Shown here: positions 33,454-41,680 of the stretch, in pieces | How positions within the stretch are numbered: the first letter of the stretch is position 1 | Layout: every line of letters starts with the position of its first letter | NCBI RefSeq assembly: GCF_900172235.1 | Contig: NZ_FWFQ01000015.1 | Coordinates: 33,811-97,810, forward strand | DNA length: 64,000 nucleotides | Direction: 5' to 3' | Origin: Pseudoruegeria aquimaris | GTDB lineage: Bacteria > Pseudomonadota > Alphaproteobacteria > Rhodobacterales > Rhodobacteraceae | Notes under the pieces: generated by a model | Database searches by the model: none | The model's input: only the letters and a program-made list of their open reading frames with translations | What the model was told of the DNA's origin: nothing | Program-made: the position numbers and the translations under genes

Positions 33454-34539
33454 GTGATCCGGCTCGAAAAACGCCCCAGCCCCTCGAAGGCCTGGACCTA
33501 CGCCACCCCGCTGCTCGCGGTGCTGCTAACGATGATCGCGGGCGGCATCCTCTTCGCCATCCTCGGCAAGGATCCGTTTGAGTCGATCCGCACGATCTTC
33601 TGGGATCCGCTCTTCAACGCGCAATTCGCCAGCTACTCCCGCCCGCAGCTTCTGGTGAAGGCCGGGCCGCTGATCCTGATCGCCATCGGGCTTTCGCTGG
33701 GCTTTCGGGCCGGGATCTGGAACATCGGGGCGGAAGGCCAGTACATCATCGGGGCCATCTGCGGCGCGGCGCTGGGGCTTGCCCTCTACCCTACCGAAAG
33801 CCGGCTGATCTTCCCGGCCATGGTGCTGGCCGGGGCGCTCGGCGGCTGGGCCTGGGCAATGATCCCCGCGATCCTGAAAACCCATTTCCGCACCAATGAG
33901 ATCCTCGTCTCGCTGCTGCTGGTCTACGTCGCCGAACAGCTTCTGGCCTCCATGGCGCTGGGGCTTCTGCGCAACCCCGAGGGCGGCGGTTTCCCGGGAA
34001 GCCGCAACTTCCGCGACTACCCGGCCGCCGCCAACCCCGAGCTTTTCGAGGGCACCGGCATGCACTGGGGCGTGGTGGCCGCCCTGATCGCGGTGATCTT
34101 CGCCTACGTGCTGCTGAGCCGCCATATGCTGGGCTTCCAGATCCGGGTGACGGGCCAGAGCCCCCGCGCGGCCCGCTTCTCCGGGGTCTCGCCCACCCGC
34201 CTCATTCTCGTCTGCATGGGGATCTCGGGTGCGCTCGCGGGGATGGCCGGGCTCTTCGAGGTCACCGGCCCCGCCGGCCAGATCAGCATCGATTTCAACG
34301 TGGGCTACGGCTTCACCGCGATCATCGTCGCCTTCCTCGGGCGGCTGCACCCCATCGGCATCCTGCTGGCAGGGCTCCTCATGGCGCTCACCTACATCGG
34401 CGGCGAACTGGCCCAGCTCATGCTCGGCCTGCCCGCCGCCGCCATCCAGCTCTTCCAGGGCATGCTGCTCTTTTTCCTGCTCGCGGTGGATGTTCTGACG
34501 AACTTCCGCATCCGCCTTGCCAAGAGGGAGGCCGCGTAA
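33454..34539 (+). CDS. BMP-type ABC transporter permease 1
   Basis: A 361-aa inner-membrane permease of the branched-chain/nucleoside transporter family with about ten hydrophobic segments. The conserved LSLGFRAGIWNIGAEGQYIIG (split around AEGQY) and FSGVSPTRLILVCMGISGALAG blocks are present. It starts with GTG after GGAGG and its TAA overlaps the next ATG (TAATG). Confidence 0.92.
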   Translation: MIRLEKRPSPSKAWTYATPLLAVLLTMIAGGILFAILGKDPFESIRTIFWDPLFNAQFASYSRPQLLVKAGPLILIAIGLSLGFRAGIWNIGAEGQYIIGAICGAALGLALYPTESRLIFPAMVLAGALGGWAWAMIPAILKTHFRTNEILVSLLLVYVAEQLLASMALGLLRNPEGGGFPGSRNFRDYPAAANPELFEGTGMHWGVVAALIAVIFAYVLLSRHMLGFQIRVTGQSPRAARFSGVSPTRLILVCMGISGALAGMAGLFEVTGPAGQISIDFNVGYGFTAIIVAFLGRLHPIGILLAGLLMALTYIGGELAQLMLGLPAAAIQLFQGMLLFFLLAVDVLTNFRIRLAKREAA

Positions 34540-35471
34540 TGGACCTGTCCGCCATCAACCCGCTCGTGCTGCTCGCCTCGCTCATGGTCGCGGCCACGCC
34601 GATCCTGCTCGCCGCGATCGGCGAACTGGTCGTCGAGAAGGCCGGGGTGCTGAACCTTGGCGTCGAAGGCATGATGATCACCGGCGCGATCTGCGGTTTC
34701 GCCATCGCGGTGGAGACCGGAAGCCCCTTCCTCGGCTTCATCTGTGCCGCCATCGGCGCCGCGCTCCTGTCGCTGATCTTCGCCTTCCTCACGCAGTTCC
34801 TGCTGTCCAACCAGGTCGCCACGGGCCTCGCGCTGACACTCTTCGGCCTCGGCCTCTCCTCGCTGCTGGGGCAGTCCTACGTCGGCATCAAGCCGCCGGC
34901 GACCGACAAGCTTCACCTGCCGGTGCTTTCGGATCTGCCGGTGCTCGGGCCGGTGCTGTTTTCCCATGATCTCATGGTCTACGTGAGCCTCGCCATCGTC
35001 GCCGGGGTCTGGGCGCTGCTGAAATACACCCGCCTCGGCCTCGTGCTGCGCGCGGTGGGCGAGAACCACGACGCCGCCCATGCGCTCGGCTACAAGGTGA
35101 TCCGCATCCGCATCGCCGCCATCGCTTTCGGCGGCGCCTGCGCCGGGCTCGGCGGGGCCTACCTGAGCCTCGTGCGCGTGCCGCAGTGGACGGAGGGCAT
35201 GACCGCCGGCGCCGGCTGGATCGCGCTGGCCATCGTGGTCTTTGCCAGCTGGAAGCCCTGGCGCGTCCTGCTGGGTGCCTATCTTTTCGGCGGCGTCACC
35301 GTGCTGCAGCTGAATCTGCAGGCTGCGGGGATGGCGATCCCGGTCGAATACTTGTCCATGAGCCCGTATCTGATAACGATCCTCGTGCTCGTGATCATGT
35401 CCTCGGGCAAGGGGCGTGCGGCGCTGAATGCACCGGCGGCGCTTGGCCGTGTCTTCCACGCGTCCTCTTAA
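34539..35471 (+). CDS. BMP-type ABC transporter permease 2
   Basis: Second permease (310 aa) forming the heterodimeric channel with the preceding protein. Hydrophobic throughout, with GELVVEKAGVLNLGVEGMM and RAVGENHDAAHALGYKVI, the coupling-helix region for the ATPase. Followed after 71 nt by the binding-protein gene. Confidence 0.93.
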   Translation: MDLSAINPLVLLASLMVAATPILLAAIGELVVEKAGVLNLGVEGMMITGAICGFAIAVETGSPFLGFICAAIGAALLSLIFAFLTQFLLSNQVATGLALTLFGLGLSSLLGQSYVGIKPPATDKLHLPVLSDLPVLGPVLFSHDLMVYVSLAIVAGVWALLKYTRLGLVLRAVGENHDAAHALGYKVIRIRIAAIAFGGACAGLGGAYLSLVRVPQWTEGMTAGAGWIALAIVVFASWKPWRVLLGAYLFGGVTVLQLNLQAAGMAIPVEYLSMSPYLITILVLVIMSSGKGRAALNAPAALGRVFHASS

Positions 35472-35542
35472 CCGGATACACAGTCGGATATGCGATCTGC
35501 TCGCCAAGATACGAAAAAAGACTCAACAAGGAGAGACCACCC

Positions 35543-36616
35543 ATGAAACTCACCCACCTGCTTGCCGGGGCTGCCATGGCGATCGGCCTGGCCAGCACCG
35601 CCGTGGCCCAGGACAAGGTCAAGGCCGGCTTCATCTACGTCGGGCCCGTCGGCGACGGCGGCTGGACCTACGAACACGATCAGGGCCGCAAGGCCGTTGA
35701 GGAAGCGCTTGGCGACAAGGTCGAGACGATCTACCAGGAAAGCGTGCCCGAAGGCGCCGACGCAGAACGCGCGATCACCCAGATGGCGCTGTCCGGCGCC
35801 GACATCATCTTCACCACCTCCTTCGGCTACATGGATCCCACCATCGCCGTGGCCGAGAAGTTCCCGGACGTGAAGTTCGAGCACGCCACCGGCTACAAGC
35901 GCGCCGACAACGTGTCCGTCTACTCCGCCCGCTTCTACGAGGGCCGCGCCATCCAGGGCCATATCGCCGGCAAGATGACGAAGACGAACAAGATCGGCTA
36001 CATCGCCTCCTTCCCGATCCCGGAAGTGATCCGCGGCATCAACTCCGCCTACATCCACGCCAAGAAGGTGAACCCGGACGTCGAGTTCTCCATCATCTGG
36101 GCCTACACCTGGTTTGACCCGGCCAAGGAAGCCGACGCCGCCACCGCCCTGATCGAACAGGGCGCGGACGTGATCCTGCAGCACACCGACTCCACCGCGC
36201 CCCAGGCCGCGGCCGAGAAGGCGGGCAACGTGATCACCTTCGGCCAGGCCTCCGACATGGCCGAATACGCCCCGCTGCCGCGCGTTTCCTCGATCATCGA
36301 CAACTGGGGCCCCTACTACGTGTCCCGCGTGCAGGCGGTGCTCGACGGCACCTGGGAAAGCACCGACACCTGGGACGGCATCGGCGCCGGCATGGTGGGC
36401 ATCGGTGAGATCTCCGACGCCGTTCCGGCCGACGTGAAAGCCGAGGCACTCGCCATGAAAGAGGCCATCGCATCGGGCGAATACCACCCGTTCACCGGCC
36501 CGCTGAACAAGCAGGACGGCACCCCGTGGCTCGCCGAGGGCGAAGTGGCCGACGACGGCACCCTGCTGGGCATGAACTTCTACGTGGAAGGCATCAACGC
36601 CGAGATCCCGAACTGA
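35543..36616 (+). CDS. BMP family ABC transporter substrate-binding protein
   Basis: Periplasmic binding protein (357 aa) with a cleavable signal peptide (about 1-22, ending TAVAQ). BMP/PnrA-like features: AGFIYVGPVGDGGWTYEHDQ, FTTSFGYMDPTIAVAEKFPD, GKMTKTNKIGYIASFPIPEV and DVILQHTDSTA. The family binds nucleosides or purines; gene order with xdhABC supports a purine ligand. The ATG follows GGAGAG; a terminator comes right after the stop. Confidence 0.95.
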   Translation: MKLTHLLAGAAMAIGLASTAVAQDKVKAGFIYVGPVGDGGWTYEHDQGRKAVEEALGDKVETIYQESVPEGADAERAITQMALSGADIIFTTSFGYMDPTIAVAEKFPDVKFEHATGYKRADNVSVYSARFYEGRAIQGHIAGKMTKTNKIGYIASFPIPEVIRGINSAYIHAKKVNPDVEFSIIWAYTWFDPAKEADAATALIEQGADVILQHTDSTAPQAAAEKAGNVITFGQASDMAEYAPLPRVSSIIDNWGPYYVSRVQAVLDGTWESTDTWDGIGAGMVGIGEISDAVPADVKAEALAMKEAIASGEYHPFTGPLNKQDGTPWLAEGEVADDGTLLGMNFYVEGINAEIPN

Positions 36617-36637
36617 TCGGATCGACACGACAGACAG

Positions 36638-36668
36638 AAGGGCGCGGCTTCGGCTGCGCCCTTTTTCA
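36638..36668 (+). terminator. Intrinsic terminator of the xdh/BMP operon
   Basis: Stem AAGGGCGC (36638-36645) with GCGCCCTT (36656-36663), a GC-rich loop containing CTTCGG, followed by a T run. Located 21 nt after the binding-protein stop. Confidence 0.85.
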
Positions 36669-36692
36669 TTTTTGGAGACGTCTTTGGCAATA

Positions 36693-36765
36693 GGGCAGCC
36701 CCCGCCCGTGGTGGGGGCAAAGCCCCCGCCTTTGGGGCGGGCGGGGGCTGCCCGGCGTGCCGGGC
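36693..36765 (+). repeat. Type B palindromic repeat, copy 1
   Basis: Perfect 16-nt inverted repeat GGGCAGCCCCCGCCCG (36693-36708) / (36738-36753), enclosing an inner GGGGGC-AAA-GCCCCC hairpin (36713-36727) and followed by CCCGGC-GT-GCCGGG (36751-36764). Homologous to 51939-52016 and, more distantly, to 43809-43865. Confidence 0.85.
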
Positions 36766-36811
36766 AAAGGCGCGGCTTGTCCACCGCGCCCTCACTTTCT
36801 AGGCTCTGCAC

Positions 36812-37333
36812 ATGTCAGCCGATCTCCATGCCGCTTCCGTCCCCGTCTACGCCCGCTACATCGCCCGCATCCCGGCCCTTTTGGCCCGTGACGGCGCGCC
36901 GGAAGCGCTTTCTACCCGCCTCGTGCCCGGCATGCTTTCTGCCGGCGAGAACCTGCACACGGCCCAGGGCTACGTGCCCCGCGCGCTGGAGCCGCTCACC
37001 GGCACCCAGGCGCCCGCCCTGCCCGAGGGGCCCCATGACGCCCCCACGCTCCTGCGACGCAGCGCCCTTCTGTCCGATTGGCTTGCCGGCATCACCGCGC
37101 AGCATTTCACGGATGCAGCCCGCTCCCACGTGACGCACCGCGCCGGCGAGGCCGATCTCACGCAAGGCAGCGAAACCTTCCTGCTGCACTACGCCCTGCC
37201 CAATTTCTTCTTCCATCTCGTGGCCGGATACAGCGGCCTGCGCGCGGCCGGGGTGGCGCTCTCCAAGGGCGATTTCGACGGCTTCCACAGCTACCCTTCC
37301 GGCTTCGCCTTCCCCGGCACGGACCGGCGCTGA
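36812..37333 (+). CDS. DUF1993 family protein
   Basis: A 173-residue cytoplasmic protein of the DUF1993 type, helical and related to DinB-like bundles. Conserved-looking parts are SVPVYARYIARIPALL, the ARSHVTHRAGEADLTQGSE stretch and ALPNFFFHLVAGYSGLRAAG. Biochemical role unknown. It stands alone between the xdh operon and the aldo/keto reductase (42-nt gap). Confidence 0.88.
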   Translation: MSADLHAASVPVYARYIARIPALLARDGAPEALSTRLVPGMLSAGENLHTAQGYVPRALEPLTGTQAPALPEGPHDAPTLLRRSALLSDWLAGITAQHFTDAARSHVTHRAGEADLTQGSETFLLHYALPNFFFHLVAGYSGLRAAGVALSKGDFDGFHSYPSGFAFPGTDRR

Positions 37334-37375
37334 AGCCCCTTCCAAAACGGCAGGCGCCGTGCCACCAATAGCGCC

Positions 37376-38314
37376 ATGACAGCCCATTCTCTCACACCGC
37401 CAGACGGCTCCGCCCTCTCCCCGCTCTGCTTCGGCGCCATGCAGTTCGGAAGCGCCGCCGACGCGAAAGCCTCCGAAGAGATGTTCGAGGCCTGCCGCGC
37501 GAAGGGCGTGAATTTCTTCGACACCGCCCACGGTTACACCGAGGGTCGCTCCGAAACCCTGCTCGGCCGGTTCGCCGCCAAGGAGCGCGACCGCCTGCTG
37601 ATCGCCAGCAAGATCGGCTACACGGGCGGCTGCGATCGCGCAACGCTGCTTGCGCAGTTCGACGTGAGCCGAAAGCGGCTCGGCCTGGATACGGTCGACC
37701 TGCTCTACCTGCACCGCTTCGATGCCGGCACCCCGCTGGAGGAAACCTTCGAGGTCATGGCCGGGCTGCAGGCCGAGGGCAGGATCCGCTACATCGGCGT
37801 GTCCAACTACGCGGCCTGGCAGGTGATGAAGGCGCAGGGAATCGCCGCGCGCCTCGGCACCCGGATCGACATCATCCAGCCGATGTACAACCTCGTGAAG
37901 CGGCAGGCGGAAGTGGAGCTTCTGCCGATGTGCGCAAGCGAATCCATCGCCTGCGCGCCCTATTCGCCGCTGGGCGGCGGGCTGCTGACGGGCAAATACG
38001 CCAGCGGCGGCAGCGGCCGCCTGACCGTGGACGAGCGCTACAGCGAACGCTACGCGCCGAAGTGGATGCACGAGGCCGCCGCCGGGCTCGCGGCGCTTGC
38101 GGCCGAAAGCGGCCATTCACCCATCACGCTTGCCATCGCCTGGTGCGCCCGGCACCCCGGCGTGACGGCCCCGATCATCTCGGCACGCTCCGCCGAACAG
38201 CTGGCGCCCTCCCTTGCGGCGGCGGAGTTCCACCTCGACGACGCCCTCCATGCCGCGCTCAGCGCGCTCACCCCCGCGCCGCCCCCGGCCACCGACAGAC
38301 TGGAGGAAGCATGA
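37376..38314 (+). CDS. Aldo/keto reductase
   Basis: NADPH-dependent oxidoreductase of the AKR superfamily (312 aa). The catalytic set is visible: Asp and Tyr in FFDTAHGYTEGRSE, Lys in LIASKIGY, and the VDLLYLHRFD strand with His. Cofactor end: APIISARSAEQL. Substrate unknown. Overlaps the next gene by ATGA. Confidence 0.93.
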   Translation: MTAHSLTPPDGSALSPLCFGAMQFGSAADAKASEEMFEACRAKGVNFFDTAHGYTEGRSETLLGRFAAKERDRLLIASKIGYTGGCDRATLLAQFDVSRKRLGLDTVDLLYLHRFDAGTPLEETFEVMAGLQAEGRIRYIGVSNYAAWQVMKAQGIAARLGTRIDIIQPMYNLVKRQAEVELLPMCASESIACAPYSPLGGGLLTGKYASGGSGRLTVDERYSERYAPKWMHEAAAGLAALAAESGHSPITLAIAWCARHPGVTAPIISARSAEQLAPSLAAAEFHLDDALHAALSALTPAPPPATDRLEEA

Positions 38315-39396
38315 CCGACATCATCGTCATCGGCGGTGGGATCGCCGGGATCTCCGCCGCGGCACGGCTCTCCCACCTCGGCACCGTGACGCTGCTGGAG
38401 CGCGAATCCGCCTTCGGCTACCACGCCTCGGGGCGCTCCGCGGCGATGTTCGAGGAGACATACGGCCTGCCCAGCACCATCGCGCTCAACCGCGCCAGCC
38501 GCGCCTATCACGCCGAGGCCAACGGCGGGGTCCTCTCGCCGCGCGGCCTGATGCTGGTGGCGCGCGAGGGCGAGGAAGCCGCCTTCGAGGCCGACCGCAC
38601 CAAGATGGAGATGGAGGCCCTGAGCCCCGAACAGGCGGCCGAGATCTTCCCGATCCTCGATCTCTCGGTGGTGACGCGGGCCGGATACCGGGCCGACGCA
38701 TGGGACATCGACACCGATCTGCTGATGCAGAACTTCCTGAAGGAGCTGCGCGCCAACGGCGGGCAGGCGCTCACGGGCTGTGCCGTGGCCTCGGTCGCGA
38801 AAACGGGCGCGGGCTGGCAGGTGGTGACGCAGGATGAACGCACGTTCACGGCCCCTCTCCTCGTCAATGCAGCCGGAGCGTGGGCCGACGAAATCGCCGC
38901 GCTCGCCGGGGTCGCGCCGCTGGGCCTGACAGCCTACCGGCGCTCGATGGCGCGGATCCCCGCCCCCGGCGGCAAGGACCCGCGCGCCTGGCCCATGCTC
39001 TTCGGCCCCGGCGAAAGCTGGTATGCCAAGCCCGACGCCGGCGCGCTGCTCGTCTCCCCCGCGGAAGAAGAGCCCAGCGCCCCGATGGATACCTGGGCCG
39101 ACGACATGACGCTTGCCGAGGGGCTGGCGCGCTACGAGGCCTATGTTTCGGAGCCCGTGACCCGGCTCCTTGCCAACTGGGCCGGTCTGCGCACCTTCGC
39201 GCCGGACCGTCAGCTTGTGATCGGTGAGGCCATCGACGCGCCCGGCTTCTACTGGTGCGCCGGGCAAGGCGGCTACGGCTTCCAGTCCGCCCCGGCCTAC
39301 AGTGCGCTGCTCGCAGACCTGGTGGCCGGGCGGACGCCGGACATCGGGCAGCAACTGGCCGAGGCGCTCTCGCCGCGCCGGTTCGGCGCCGCCTGA
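38311..39396 (+). CDS. FAD-dependent oxidoreductase (DAO family)
   Basis: A 361-aa flavoprotein of the D-amino-acid/glycine oxidase superfamily. The dinucleotide fold IIVIGGGIAGISAAARLSHL is at the N terminus, LERESAFGYHASGRSAAMFEE follows, and the C-terminal FAD contact FYWCAGQGGYGFQ is present. Substrate unknown, probably an amine or amino acid. Sits in a three-gene set with the aldo/keto reductase and DUF938, all overlapping. Confidence 0.92.
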   Translation: MTDIIVIGGGIAGISAAARLSHLGTVTLLERESAFGYHASGRSAAMFEETYGLPSTIALNRASRAYHAEANGGVLSPRGLMLVAREGEEAAFEADRTKMEMEALSPEQAAEIFPILDLSVVTRAGYRADAWDIDTDLLMQNFLKELRANGGQALTGCAVASVAKTGAGWQVVTQDERTFTAPLLVNAAGAWADEIAALAGVAPLGLTAYRRSMARIPAPGGKDPRAWPMLFGPGESWYAKPDAGALLVSPAEEEPSAPMDTWADDMTLAEGLARYEAYVSEPVTRLLANWAGLRTFAPDRQLVIGEAIDAPGFYWCAGQGGYGFQSAPAYSALLADLVAGRTPDIGQQLAEALSPRRFGAA

Positions 39397-40052
39397 TGGC
39401 CTGGTGGCCCCGGCTGCGGCCCGATGACCGCAATCTGCGCCCCCACGAGGCCCCCGGCCAATGCATCGCGCCCGCCGCCAGCCGCAACGCGGCGGGCATT
39501 CTCGCGGTTCTGTCCGATCACCTGCCCGAAAGTGGCCGCGCGCTGGAACTCGCCAGCGGCACCGGGCAGCATGTCACCGCCTGCGCCGCGCAGCATCCGG
39601 GCATCACCTGGCAGCCGAGCGAGATCGACGAAAGCCGGCTGGAGTCCGTCCGCCAGTGGGTGGATGCCTCCGAGCAGGCCAATCTGCTGGCCCCGCTCCG
39701 GCTCGATGCCACCCGCGCGCCCTATCCGGGGGCGCCCTACGACGTGATCCTGCTCGTGAACCTCTTCCACCTGGTCAGCGAAGAGGAGTGCTGGGCCATT
39801 CTCACGAACAGCGCCGCCGCGCTCGCCGATGGCGGGCTGCTCTGTTTCTATGGCCCTTTCCTGCGCGACGGGCGCTTTGCCAGCGCGGGCGACAGGGCCT
39901 TCCACGCCCATCTTCAGGGCATCGATCCGGGCGTCGGCTACAAGGATGTCCGCGACCTGCGCAACTGGCTCGCCTCGCGCGGCTTCACCGTCAAGGAATG
40001 CCGCGACATGCCCGCCAACAACCTGATGTGGGTATGCCGGAAGGCCGGCTGA
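39396..40052 (+). CDS. DUF938 SAM-dependent methyltransferase-like protein
   Basis: A 218-aa class I methyltransferase-like protein. The SAM-binding loop is ALELASGTGQHVTACA, and the DUF938 hallmarks RNAAGILAVL, WQPSEIDE and VNLFHLVSEEECWAIL are present. Acceptor unknown. The ATG overlaps the previous TGA by one base. It converges on the RTX gene. Confidence 0.92.
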   Translation: MAWWPRLRPDDRNLRPHEAPGQCIAPAASRNAAGILAVLSDHLPESGRALELASGTGQHVTACAAQHPGITWQPSEIDESRLESVRQWVDASEQANLLAPLRLDATRAPYPGAPYDVILLVNLFHLVSEEECWAILTNSAAALADGGLLCFYGPFLRDGRFASAGDRAFHAHLQGIDPGVGYKDVRDLRNWLASRGFTVKECRDMPANNLMWVCRKAG

Positions 40053-40091
40053 CGCCCGCCTTCGCGCGCTGTCAAAATGTAAGGCGCAGCA

Positions 40092-41417
40092 TCAGGTAAA
40101 TACGAAATCGATGTCGGCCGGCGCCGTTCCGGCCAGCCCCTGCAGGAGCACGCTGCCCCCACCGGCCACCGTGATGAGCAGATCTGCGCCCTGATCGGCG
40201 AAGCTCAGGCCACTCGCGCCGCCGGCAATTCCGTCCATCTTGATCTCGTCCACGCCGATCTCGAAATCGGTGATCACGTCGGCCCCCTCATTGGCGCGGA
40301 ACAGGAACCTGTCGGCCCCGGCGCCGCCTCTCAATGTGTCATTGCCAGTGCCGCCGGCGAGGATGTCGTCGTCGGCACCACCGTTGAGGGTGTCGTCGCC
40401 ATTGTTGCCGTAGAGAAGGTCGTTGCCCTCGCGGCCAAGCAACTCGTCCTTGCCGGCGTGGCCGGACAGCGTATCGCGCCCCTTGCCGCCATCGAGCAGA
40501 TCATCGCCCTTGTTGCCGATCAACTCGTCGTCCCAGTCACCGCCGTAAAGTTCGTCGTGACCATCGCCTCCGGAGAGGAAATCCTTGCCGCGGCCACCAA
40601 AGAGAGTGTCGTTGCCTTCGGCGCCGTAGAGTTCGTCGTCCCAATCCCCCCCCGACAGGCGATCGTTGCCTTCGCCGCCGTTGAGCGTGTCTTTCCCGCG
40701 GTCGCCGAACAGGGTGTCATCGCCGGTGCCGCCAAAGAGTTGGTCATCCCACGCGCCGCCACGCACGGTGTCGTTTCCTGCATTGCCGCGGACGACATCC
40801 TTGCCGTTGCCGCCCTGGAGGCTGTCATTGCCTTCTCCGCCCCAGAGGAAATCGAAACCGTTGCCACCGTCGATCGTGTCATCGCCGGTGCCGCCCCAGA
40901 TCCGGTCGCCCCTACCCTCGCCGAAGGCCGTGTCGTTGCCATCGCCCAGGAAGATGCGGTCGAAACCGTCGCCGGCGCGGATGACATTGTCCGCGGCGAG
41001 GTTGATCGGAATGCCGTCGCCGGACACCGTGCTCTGGAGCAGAACGTCATTCGCCGCGCCGAGATCGAGTTCCCACGGAAGCGCCAGTAGGTAGCCCTCG
41101 ATCGCGCCCGCGTTGCCGCCGGCTTCCTCGGCGAGAAGGTCGGCCCAGTCCTCGATGTCGAGCGTCAACCCGGAGATCTCGAACTGCGACTGCCCGCCGC
41201 TTTCCACGCTGATCGCCGAGATCACGCCGGCCGTCAGGGCGCCGCCGCTGGCCGTCAGCCCGCTACCCTGAAGCGTGATCGCAAACCCGCCGGCCTGCAG
41301 TTGTACTTCGGTCGGGGTCACCGAGCCGAGCGCCGGGGTGCCGGCAAGCACATCGAAAACGGTGAGAATGGAGGAAATCGACAGCGTGGACGCTGCATCG
41401 AAACGCACGAGGGGCAT
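40092..41417 (-). CDS. Secreted RTX calcium-binding repeat protein
   Basis: A 441-aa protein without Sec signal. Residues 1-140 are a variable N-terminal region; about 147-365 is a long array of GGxGxDxLx nonapeptides that form a calcium-bound parallel beta roll; the end (DRFLFRANEGADVITDFEIG and after) resembles the type I secretion region. Within the array, residues 220-327 form three 36-residue units each starting GG(A/D)WDD, with Trp at a normally Gly position. Probably exported by a type I system encoded elsewhere; no transporter genes are adjacent. Biological activity unknown. Confidence 0.92.
   Translation of the reverse strand: MPLVRFDAASTLSISSILTVFDVLAGTPALGSVTPTEVQLQAGGFAITLQGSGLTASGGALTAGVISAISVESGGQSQFEISGLTLDIEDWADLLAEEAGGNAGAIEGYLLALPWELDLGAANDVLLQSTVSGDGIPINLAADNVIRAGDGFDRIFLGDGNDTAFGEGRGDRIWGGTGDDTIDGGNGFDFLWGGEGNDSLQGGNGKDVVRGNAGNDTVRGGAWDDQLFGGTGDDTLFGDRGKDTLNGGEGNDRLSGGDWDDELYGAEGNDTLFGGRGKDFLSGGDGHDELYGGDWDDELIGNKGDDLLDGGKGRDTLSGHAGKDELLGREGNDLLYGNNGDDTLNGGADDDILAGGTGNDTLRGGAGADRFLFRANEGADVITDFEIGVDEIKMDGIAGGASGLSFADQGADLLITVAGGGSVLLQGLAGTAPADIDFVFT
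40437..40760 (-). repeat. Three 108-bp higher-order units in the RTX array
   Basis: Codons 220-327 divide into three consecutive 36-residue units of four nonapeptides each, starting GGAWDDQLF, GGDWDDELY and GGDWDDELI. The DNA units are diverged but in register. Confidence 0.85.
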
Positions 41418-41458
41418 GGGGCAACCCTTTCAAACTGATCATCTGCACAAAGGGCGCC

Positions 41459-41478
41459 ACGAGGTGTGCCCACCTCGT
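41459..41478 (-). promoter_or_regulatory. Hairpin in the RTX gene leader, beside an AT-rich patch
   Basis: Perfect 8-bp stem ACGAGGTG / CACCTCGT (41459-41466, 41471-41478) about 42 nt before the RTX ATG. Just upstream (41479-41500) is the most AT-rich patch of the window, a plausible promoter. The 263-nt gap 41418-41680 holds nothing else I can name. Confidence 0.4.
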
Positions 41479-41680
41479 TAACTTAATTTAATTTTTCCTT
41501 AACTTCTTGGAAAACCGGCCGATCTGCCGGGAAATCAGCGTTTTTGCCGAAAACATCCACAATGGCGCGCCGCATTCAGGGATTGCACCCATATGAGAGA
41601 CAAACGCCCACAACCCTGACAACTCATGAGCCCCGGGAAACTTCCCGATAAAGCGAAACCACCTTCGAATCGCGGCCGGC

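Noticed and set aside
36617..36811. Coding sequence in the gap after the BMP operon
   Set aside because: Occupied by an intrinsic terminator and the type B palindrome; frames through it are repeat-driven.
40437..40760. Regular repeats as a possible CRISPR or satellite array
   Set aside because: They are coding repeats of the RTX protein with nonapeptide register and no spacer structure.
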